Assembly: GCA_937958785.1 (NCBI GenBank)
Contig: CALGMY010000004.1
Location: 1 to 14,597 of the forward strand
DNA from: an uncultured Gammaproteobacteria bacterium
Lineage (GTDB): Bacteria; Pseudomonadota; Gammaproteobacteria; Steroidobacterales; GCA-2729495
DNA: 14,597 bases
Direction: 5' to 3'
In this document: positions 1 to 5,371 of the stretch, piece after piece
Layout: each line of letters begins with the position of its first letter
Numbering within the stretch: the stretch's first letter is position 1
Program-made: the position numbers and the translations under genes
Notes under the pieces: model-generated
Database searches by the model: none
What the model was told of the DNA's origin: nothing
Seen by the model: only the letters and a program-made list of their open reading frames with translations

Positions 1-1
1 G

Positions 2-202
2 GTGGGTACCGTGCAGCGCGTGCTGGTCGAGCGTCCGGCCCGCAAGGACCCGCGCCAGCTCGCGGGGCGCACCGGCAACAACCGCTGGGTCAATTTCGAC
101 GGCCCTCCGCACCTGGTGGGCCGCTTCGTGGACCTCACCATCACCGAGGCGCTGCCCAACTCGCTGCGGGGCCGCCTGGCTGGCTGCGCCGCGGCCGCGT
201 GA
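2..202 (+). CDS. miaB: MiaB C-terminus (tRNA methylthiotransferase), partial
   Basis: This is the last 66 or so codons of MiaB, the radical-SAM enzyme that adds a methylthio group to N6-isopentenyladenosine-37 of tRNAs. Only the C-terminal TRAM (RNA-binding) domain is visible: an opening GTVQRVLVE strand, then GRTGNNRWVNFDGP and a closing VGRFVDLTITEALPNSLRG, the pattern typical of MiaB ends. The 5' part and the Fe-S motifs lie outside the window. The stop codon TGA (200-202) overlaps the next reading frame (GTGATG at 199-204), which fits the conserved miaB-phoH-ybeY gene order and translational coupling. The identification rests on the TRAM sequence plus the neighbours; related methylthiotransferases such as RimO share the domain, but phoH next door favours MiaB. 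Confidence 0.88.
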   Translation: MGTVQRVLVERPARKDPRQLAGRTGNNRWVNFDGPPHLVGRFVDLTITEALPNSLRGRLAGCAAAA

Positions 203-1266
203 TGCCCGGCAACCAGGGTCCGGCGGTGGATTCCCACGAGCTGCTGCTCGAGCCGGCCGACAACCAGAGCCTGGCGAACCTGGGTGGCCAGTTCGACGAC
301 AACCTGCGCCAGATCGAGCGCCGCCTCGGCATCCAGATCAACCACCGGGGCAACCGGTTCCGGCTGTCCGGCCCGCCGGCCGGGGTTCGCGCCGCCGCCG
401 GCGTGCTCCGGGACCTCTACGTCATCGCCGGCCGCGAAGCGGTGGACACCCAGCGCGTGCACATCGCCCTACAGGAAGCACTCATGGAACAACCGGTCCA
501 GCCCGGCAGCGAGGCCACCGACGGTGGCGTCGTGATGAAGGCACGGCGCCTGCACATCAGGCCCCGGGGCGCCAACCAGCGGTCCTACATGGACGCCATC
601 CAGGGCCACGACCTCTGCTTCGGCATCGGCCCCGCCGGCACCGGCAAGACCTACCTTGCGGTGGCCTGCGCCGTGGCCGCCCTCGAGGAGGAGCGGGTAC
701 GCCGCATCGTGCTCGTGCGGCCCGCCGTCGAGGCCGGGGAGCGGCTGGGCTTCCTGCCTGGCGACATGTCCCAGAAGGTCGATCCTTACCTCCGCCCCAT
801 GTACGACGCCCTCTACGAGATGCTGGGCTTCGAGCGGGTGGCGCGCCTCATCGAGCGCAACATCATCGAGGTGGCGCCGCTCGCCTTCATGCGCGGCCGG
901 TCTCTCAACGAGAGCTTCGTGATCCTGGACGAGGCCCAGAACACCACCATCGAGCAGATGAAGATGTTCCTGACCCGTCTCGGCTTCGGCAGCCGGGCGG
1001 TGGTCACGGGAGACATCACCCAGATCGACCTGCCCCGGCACCAGGTGTCGGGCCTGAAGCACGCCAGCGAGGTGCTGGCGGGCGTCGAGGGCGTGAGCTT
1101 CACCCGCTTCACCGCCGGTGACGTGGTGCGCCACGCCCTGGTGCAGCGGATCGTGGAGGCGTACCAGCGCTTCGAGGGGGGTCCGGCGACCGTAGAAGCG
1201 CCTGTAGGAGCGGCTTCAGCCGCGATCGCGCCTGAAGGCGCTCCTACGGGAAAGGCCCCCCGCTGA
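199..1266 (+). CDS. ybeZ: PhoH family ATPase (YbeZ)
   Basis: This is a PhoH-like P-loop NTPase, a family linked to RNA metabolism that usually acts with YbeY. Residues about 15-80 resemble the KH-like N-terminal region (LGGQFDDNLRQIERRLGI, then GNRFRLSG). The ATPase core carries Walker A GPAGTGKT at 144-151, the VRPAVEAGERLGFLPGD segment at about 173-189, Walker B VILDEAQN at 241-248 and VVTGDITQIDLP at about 268-279. The start is GTG 199 or, equally possible, the in-frame ATG 202, both overlapping the miaB stop. The conserved core ends near residue 325. The last ~25 residues (PVGAASAAIAPEGAPTGKA) are Ala/Pro/Gly-rich and are encoded largely by a REP palindrome, so this tail is probably not functional protein. 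It lies directly upstream of ybeY, with the stop at 1264-1266 overlapping the proposed ybeY start. Confidence 0.95.
   Translation: MMPGNQGPAVDSHELLLEPADNQSLANLGGQFDDNLRQIERRLGIQINHRGNRFRLSGPPAGVRAAAGVLRDLYVIAGREAVDTQRVHIALQEALMEQPVQPGSEATDGGVVMKARRLHIRPRGANQRSYMDAIQGHDLCFGIGPAGTGKTYLAVACAVAALEEERVRRIVLVRPAVEAGERLGFLPGDMSQKVDPYLRPMYDALYEMLGFERVARLIERNIIEVAPLAFMRGRSLNESFVILDEAQNTTIEQMKMFLTRLGFGSRAVVTGDITQIDLPRHQVSGLKHASEVLAGVEGVSFTRFTAGDVVRHALVQRIVEAYQRFEGGPATVEAPVGAASAAIAPEGAPTGKAPR
1204..1247. repeat. Inverted pair of REP elements inside phoH 3' end
   Basis: Two REP units lie head to head. The left unit is GTAGGAGCGGCTTCAGCC and onward, with hairpin GCGGCT-TC-AGCCGC at 1210-1223. The right unit read on the minus strand is GTAGGAGCGCCTTCAGGC, with hairpin GCGCC-TGAA-GGCGC at 1228-1241. 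GTAGGAGCG (1204-1212) pairs with CGCTCCTAC (1239-1247), and the centre CGCGATCGCG (1221-1230) is palindromic. The units differ by a compensated change (GGCTTCAGCC versus GCCTTCAGGC) that keeps the hairpin. This GTAGGAGCG...CTTCAG pattern is a known REP class in Pseudomonas and Xanthomonas relatives. It is usually extragenic; here it is translated as PhoH residues 336-350 and ends 15 nt before the proposed ybeY start. Confidence 0.9.
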
Positions 1267-1721
1267 TCGACCTCGACCTGCAGGTCGCCGACGACCTCGC
1301 TGCCGGCGTTCCGGACGGGGTCGCCTTCGACACCTGGGTGACGGCGGCGCTGGGGCCCGGCGCCAGTGGCGCCCTGGCGATAAGGCTGGTCGGCCTGGCC
1401 GAGGGCGCCGCCCTCAATTCGACGTGGCGGAAGAAGTCCGGCCCCACCAACGTGCTGGCCTTTCCCGGGCCCGAGGACCTCCCGCCGGGGGTCCCCCGAG
1501 AATACGGTGACCTCGTGATTTGCCTGCCCGTGGTCCTTCAGGAGGCGGCGGAGCAGGGCAAGCCGCCCCTCCACCACCTGGCCCACCTGGTCGTGCACGG
1601 CACGCTCCACCTGCTCGGCCATACCCACGATGGGGAGGCTGACGCGGCGCGGATGGAGGCGCTGGAGACCCGGGTGCTGGCGGGGCTGGGGATCCCGGAT
1701 CCTTACGAACTCCGGGACTGA
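1263..1721 (+). CDS. ybeY: YbeY endoribonuclease / rRNA maturation factor
   Basis: YbeY is a zinc-dependent endoribonuclease needed for 16S rRNA 3'-end maturation and ribosome quality control. The metal motif H-x3-H-x5-H is present in HLVVHGTLHLLGHTHD, preceded by the conserved PTNVLAFP and GDLVICLPVV. The C-terminus MEALETRVLAGLGIPDPY matches the family. The start is odd. Family homology (IDLDLQVADD...FDTWV) extends upstream to CTG 1263, yet no ATG, GTG or TTG lies in frame between the in-frame stop at 1233-1235 and GTG 1338. Starting at 1338 would remove the first strand and helix. I therefore place the start at CTG 1263, which gives 152 residues (E. coli YbeY is 155). That codon overlaps the phoH stop as CTGA and has a purine-rich GGGAAAGG (1248-1255) 7 nt upstream. 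The fallback is GTG 1338 (127 residues). The 3' end overlaps the convergent gene by 19 bp. Confidence 0.9.
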   Translation: MIDLDLQVADDLAAGVPDGVAFDTWVTAALGPGASGALAIRLVGLAEGAALNSTWRKKSGPTNVLAFPGPEDLPPGVPREYGDLVICLPVVLQEAAEQGKPPLHHLAHLVVHGTLHLLGHTHDGEADAARMEALETRVLAGLGIPDPYELRD

Positions 1722-4063
1722 GTCCGCGCCCGCCGCCGGGCCGCGACGAGTGGAATTCCGAGGGCCAGCAGCATCGCCGGGTCGACGGCTGAACTGCCGC
1801 CGTCGAGCGCCCGGCCAGTGCCGGTGACCGTGAGCGTCACGGAGGGCCTGTCCGGGTCATTGGACGGCACATCGAAGCTGTCGTTGTAGGTCGCCGCGGC
1901 ATCCGGGGTGAAGGTCAAGGCGATGGAGCAGGTACTCGCCGGCGCCACCGACTGCCCGGAGCAGGTATCGGTCTCCTTGACGAACGCGGGGTCCAGCGGA
2001 TTCGCGCCGGCCACGGTGCCGATCTGCAGGGGTGCAGTGCCTGCGTTGGTCACCGTAAAGGTCTGCCGGAACGCCGATCCCAGGTCCACCCGCCCGAAGT
2101 CGATACGCAGGTCGCCACTGGGGCTCACTGAGTCGGATACCGCGATATCTGCCACCGTGGCCTGCGTACCATTGCCGCTCACGGCCACGGTGATGGCAGC
2201 TTCATCCGGGTCGTTCGACGGGATGTTGAAGCTGTCGTTTGCAGCACCCGCAGCGACCGGGGCGAAGGCCACGGTCAGCGTGCACGCGGTGGCCGGCGTC
2301 AGCGTCTGGCCGGAGCAGGTGTTGGCCGTGATGCTGAAGGGGACCGCCAGCGGGTTCGAGCCGGCCACAGTGCCGATCACCAGGTCGGCCGTACCGTCGT
2401 TCGTCACTGTCACCGTCTGGCTGGCGGGAGAGCCGACCTGGACGTTGCCATAGGGGACCTGCAGGTCCGTGCCTGGTGCGATGGAGTCGGTAACGGTGAT
2501 ATCAGCCACCAGCGCGATGGCGCCGGTGCCGCTCACGGCCACGGTGACGGAGGCCTCGTCCGGGTCGTTGGACGGGATGTTGAAGCTGTCATTGGCGGAC
2601 CCCGCGGCGAGCGGGGAGAACGTAATGCCGATGACGCAGTTGGCGGCCGGCGCGATGGTCTGGCCCGAGCACGTGTCCGTGATGATGCCGAAGGGTGCCG
2701 CCAGCGGGTCGGTGCCGGCGATCGTGCCGATCACCAGGTTCGCGGTGCCTGCGTTGGTCACCGTGACCTGCTGGCCACCGGGGGCGCCGCCCACGGTGGC
2801 GTCCCCGAAGGGCACGCTGAGGTCATCCGCCGGAGCAACAGAATCCGTGACCGCCACGTCGGCAACGGCAGCCGGCGTCCCGCTGCCGCTGACGCTGACC
2901 GTCACGCTGGGCTGGTCCGGATCGCTCGACGGGATATCCACCGCGTCACTAGCTGCGCCGAGGGCGGTGGGCTGGAACCGTACCTGGAAGCTGCAGCTGG
3001 CCGAGGGCGCGAGGACCGCATCGGAGCAGGTGTCTGTGCCGATGCTGAACGGCACCGCGAGGGGATTCGTGCCCCCGACCTGGCCGATCGCGAGACTGGC
3101 GTTGCCAATGTTGGTGACGCTGACGGTCTGGGTCACCGGCGCCGGCAGGTTGATTTCGACGTCGCCGAAGGGCATCTGGTTGTCGCCGATCGGTGCGACC
3201 GAGTCTGTGACGACGATGTTGCCCACCGGCACGGGTACGCCGGTGCCGGACACGGAGACGGTCACGGTGGGCCGGCCCGGGTCATTGGACGGGATGTCGA
3301 ACGTGTCCTGGGCAGCGCCAAGGGCCGCCGGCGAGAAGTCGATGGTCAGCGTACAGCTGGCCGCCGGCGCCAGGGTCTGGGCCGAGCAGTTGTCCGTGAC
3401 CAGTGCATAGGGCAGCGCGAGGGGATCGGCGAGGGCGACTCCGCCGAGGAGCAGGTCCTGGGTACCGGTATTGGCGACCGTCACCGTCTTCACCGTGGCC
3501 GTCGTGCCCACGTTGACGTCCCCGAAGGGCACCAGCAGGTCATCCACCGGCGCCTCGCTGTCGGTGACCGTGATGACTGGCCCGTTGGCCGTGATCGTGA
3601 TGTTGGCCTGGGTATAGGTGTTCGGGATGTACTCGGCCGTGTTGGCGTCAAACCAGCCCGTGAAAGTGCCGCCGTCGTCGTTGATGAGGATATCGGCGGC
3701 GCCGGCGGCGATCGCCTGGAAGGTCAGCTCGGCCACGTTGTATACGCCCGGGTTGGCGGCCGTGGCCGAGGGCGTCTCCACGTCGAACACCGTCGGGTTG
3801 GCTGCATCTGGACTGTTCTTGACGAAGACGTTCCAGGGCGAGAGGGCCGTGCCACCGACGTAGGCCACGGTGGCACCGTTGAAGGAGAGCCCCATCGTCG
3901 CCGCGAAGGTATTGGGGACATCCGCGGTGATGGTCACCGTGAAGGTGTCACCGACATTCGGCGTCAGCGTGCTGGGCACGATCGTGACCGTCGCGGCCAG
4001 TGCGAGCGGGGCTCCCAGCAGGGACACGAGGGCAAGGAACAACCGTGAGCAACGAGTACGCAT
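1703..4063 (-). CDS. Secreted cohesin-domain protein with five choice-of-anchor-D-like repeats
   Basis: This is a 786-residue exported protein. Residues 1-23 are a signal peptide (RTRCSRLFLALVSLLG, cleavage near ALA-AT). Residues about 24-158 look like a cohesin domain: the VTIVPSTLTPNVGDTFTVTI opening, a strand with MGLSFNGATVAYVGG, and AELTFQAIAAGAADI near the end. Five Ig-like repeats of 118-120 residues follow, beginning near 163, 283, 403, 522 and 640. Each starts with VTDSxAP...VPFGDV-like sequence, has a C-x10-C pair and ends IPSNDPxxPxVTVxVSGxG, as in choice-of-anchor-D/HYDIN-type domains. The tail GGSSAVDPAMLLALGIPLV followed by AARRRAR is a small-residue, hydrophobic and Arg-cluster architecture like GlyGly-CTERM/JDVT-CTERM sorting signals, though the exact class is uncertain. 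A GGGGAG Shine-Dalgarno lies 6 nt before ATG 4063. The likely role is a surface scaffold or adhesin that could hold a dockerin partner; binding is inferred. Confidence 0.8.
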   Translation of the reverse strand: MRTRCSRLFLALVSLLGAPLALAATVTIVPSTLTPNVGDTFTVTITADVPNTFAATMGLSFNGATVAYVGGTALSPWNVFVKNSPDAANPTVFDVETPSATAANPGVYNVAELTFQAIAAGAADILINDDGGTFTGWFDANTAEYIPNTYTQANITITANGPVITVTDSEAPVDDLLVPFGDVNVGTTATVKTVTVANTGTQDLLLGGVALADPLALPYALVTDNCSAQTLAPAASCTLTIDFSPAALGAAQDTFDIPSNDPGRPTVTVSVSGTGVPVPVGNIVVTDSVAPIGDNQMPFGDVEINLPAPVTQTVSVTNIGNASLAIGQVGGTNPLAVPFSIGTDTCSDAVLAPSASCSFQVRFQPTALGAASDAVDIPSSDPDQPSVTVSVSGSGTPAAVADVAVTDSVAPADDLSVPFGDATVGGAPGGQQVTVTNAGTANLVIGTIAGTDPLAAPFGIITDTCSGQTIAPAANCVIGITFSPLAAGSANDSFNIPSNDPDEASVTVAVSGTGAIALVADITVTDSIAPGTDLQVPYGNVQVGSPASQTVTVTNDGTADLVIGTVAGSNPLAVPFSITANTCSGQTLTPATACTLTVAFAPVAAGAANDSFNIPSNDPDEAAITVAVSGNGTQATVADIAVSDSVSPSGDLRIDFGRVDLGSAFRQTFTVTNAGTAPLQIGTVAGANPLDPAFVKETDTCSGQSVAPASTCSIALTFTPDAAATYNDSFDVPSNDPDRPSVTLTVTGTGRALDGGSSAVDPAMLLALGIPLVAARRRARTQSRSS
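1814..3577 (-). repeat. Five tandem ~357-bp coding repeats
   Basis: Within the cohesin-domain gene, five consecutive segments of about 354-360 bp encode the same Ig-like domain. Boundaries are near 3577, 3217, 2857, 2500, 2146 and 1814. The units have diverged in DNA but keep recurring strings such as the reverse complement of ATCCCGTCCAACGACCC and of GTCACCGTGACCAACG. Repeat copies could change in number by recombination and could be collapsed in a short-read assembly. Confidence 0.8.
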
Positions 4064-4126
4064 GCTGGACTCCCCACATGGCAGGCAGCCCTGCCGCCGG
4101 CGGAATTCTACGGCAGGAAAAGAAGA

Positions 4127-4157
4127 GGCGCGCCCGGTTACCAGGACCGGGCGCGCC
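4127..4157 (-). terminator. Rho-independent terminator after the 313-residue gene
   Basis: A perfect 12-bp stem, GGCGCGCCCGGT paired with ACCGGGCGCGCC, has a 7-nt loop (4139-4145). Read on the minus strand it lies 17 nt past the stop codon at 4175 and is followed by a T-rich run, TCTTCTTTTCC (4116-4126). This should end transcription from the upstream minus-strand gene and separate it from the cohesin-domain gene, which starts at 4063. Confidence 0.85.
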
Positions 4158-4174
4158 CAGGGTATCAGGCAGGA

Positions 4175-5116
4175 TCAGGCGTTGGCGCGACGACGCATCC
4201 AGCCGAGCAGGCCGAGGGCGGAACCCATCAGCCAGACGCCAGCGGGAATCGGCACCGGCGCGTACGTCACGTGACCCTCGAGCATGTAGGCGGTCGTACC
4301 GCTGTTCGACCAGGTCAGGATGCGCACCTTGCCCGGGTTGCCACCGACGCCATCCGGATAGAGCTGGGACGGGCCGTTGCCCTGGGTGTTGGCCGTGTCC
4401 AGCACGCCGTCCAGCGCGAAGGCATCGATGCCGTTCTCGAAGCCGAGACCGGCGCCGGCGATGCCGGCGTTTGGCGTCACGGTGCCCGATACCAGGGCGT
4501 GGTTGCCCGTGTTCCTGAACCCGGGCGCATAGACCGCGGCGCCGTTGTAGATCTGCGTGCCGGGGGCAAACAAACCCTGGGCCTCGGCGCCGGTGGGCGA
4601 GCCACCCGACTGGGCACTCTGGCAGTTCACGCCGAAGAACACCGGAATCGGGCAGTTGCCGACGCCACCGTAGATCGACTCGGGACCCTGGTCCGAGAGC
4701 AGGCCGTTGGCAGCCGTGGACGTCTTGATGGCCCAGTTCGTGGGGTTGGAGAAGAAGTCCAGCCCGAAGAAGCCCCCGCCCAGGTTGAACGTGGCATTGG
4801 TCATCGTCTGGGTGCCCCAGCCGCTGGGCGGCGCGAAGCCACTGGTCGAGGACCAGCTGCCGTTCAGCGTGATGGTGCCGCTGGTGATGGCCGAAGAACT
4901 CGGGGGCGAGATCAGCGTGACCGTGCCCGTGAGACTGGGCGGCGCGATGGGTGCGTTGCCGTTGAAGGGCCCGGGGCTGACGGGATTGAGGTTGGGCGCA
5001 AAGGCCCCGGAAGCCTCATAGACAGTATCGAAGACGACGTTGAACTGGAGCACGCTCTGGGCATTGGCACCGGCCGCAGCAAGGCCGAGCACCAGCCCGA
5101 TCAGTAGCTTCTTCAC
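4175..5116 (-). CDS. Secreted protein with PEP-CTERM/VPLPA-type sorting signal
   Basis: This 313-residue exported protein has no recognisable catalytic domain. Residues 1-20 form a signal peptide (KKLLIGLVLGLAAAGANA-Q). The middle is rich in Gly, Asn, Ser and Thr and probably beta-rich, with recurring conserved strings VFDTVYEASG, APIAPPSLTG, GITLNGSW-like and GFENGIDAFALDGVLDTANT. The last 26 residues, VPIPAGVWLMGSALGLLGWM then RRRANA, match a VPLPA-CTERM/PEP-CTERM signal (motif, hydrophobic helix, basic end), which implies processing by an exosortase encoded elsewhere. The start is GTG 5116, with GGAGG (5123-5127) 6 nt upstream. It is a paralogue of the 413-residue protein at 7872-9113 through about residue 285, after which the tails differ completely. 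The biological role of the shared N-terminal domain is unknown to me. Confidence 0.85.
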   Translation of the reverse strand: MKKLLIGLVLGLAAAGANAQSVLQFNVVFDTVYEASGAFAPNLNPVSPGPFNGNAPIAPPSLTGTVTLISPPSSSAITSGTITLNGSWSSTSGFAPPSGWGTQTMTNATFNLGGGFFGLDFFSNPTNWAIKTSTAANGLLSDQGPESIYGGVGNCPIPVFFGVNCQSAQSGGSPTGAEAQGLFAPGTQIYNGAAVYAPGFRNTGNHALVSGTVTPNAGIAGAGLGFENGIDAFALDGVLDTANTQGNGPSQLYPDGVGGNPGKVRILTWSNSGTTAYMLEGHVTYAPVPIPAGVWLMGSALGLLGWMRRRANA

Positions 5117-5188
5117 AGAAAACCTCCGTAACTTTTCTAGAGAAAGTAGTTATTTGGAGGTGATATTCCGACTATCCTGATCTCCGGC

Positions 5189-5224
5189 GCTCCCCAGACT
5201 GGTTTCTATCCTCAGCGAGAGAGC
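5189..5224 (-). promoter_or_regulatory. Shared 36-bp upstream element, copy A
   Basis: Read toward the gene, this element has GCTCTCTCGCTGAGGATAG followed by AA, two variable bases, and CAGTCTGGGGAGC. It ends 72 nt before GTG 5116. The copy at 9192-9227 is identical at 34 of 36 positions, while the flanking sequence is not visibly alike. As RNA it could form an outer stem GCUCUC/GGGAGC-like (with G-U pairs) and an inner CUG/CAG stem, which would place both variable bases in the loop. Whether it is an operator, promoter part or structured leader cannot be decided. The rest of 5117-5371 shows no gene. A 6-bp hairpin AGCAGG-AAGG-CCTGCT at 5318-5333 lies just past the TPR gene but has no T-run on that strand. 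Confidence 0.6.
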
Positions 5225-5371
5225 CGATGGCTGGAGTTATCCCCCACGACGATGTTGTCTTGATCATCGGGCCGTACGCACGACCAGATGGACAAACGGT
5301 AACCCAAGTCACTGCGTAGCAGGAAGGCCTGCTTTACATAACCGAATCCTATCACGGTCGCGAACCGACAC

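Noticed and set aside
1814..3577. CRISPR-like or satellite repeat array
   Set aside because: The period is about 357 bp, in frame, and encodes one protein domain per unit; there are no short repeats with unique spacers.
4271..5107. 278-codon plus-strand frame opposite the 313-residue gene
   Set aside because: It is antisense to a gene with a signal peptide, Shine-Dalgarno, sorting tail and terminator; no support for coding on the plus strand.
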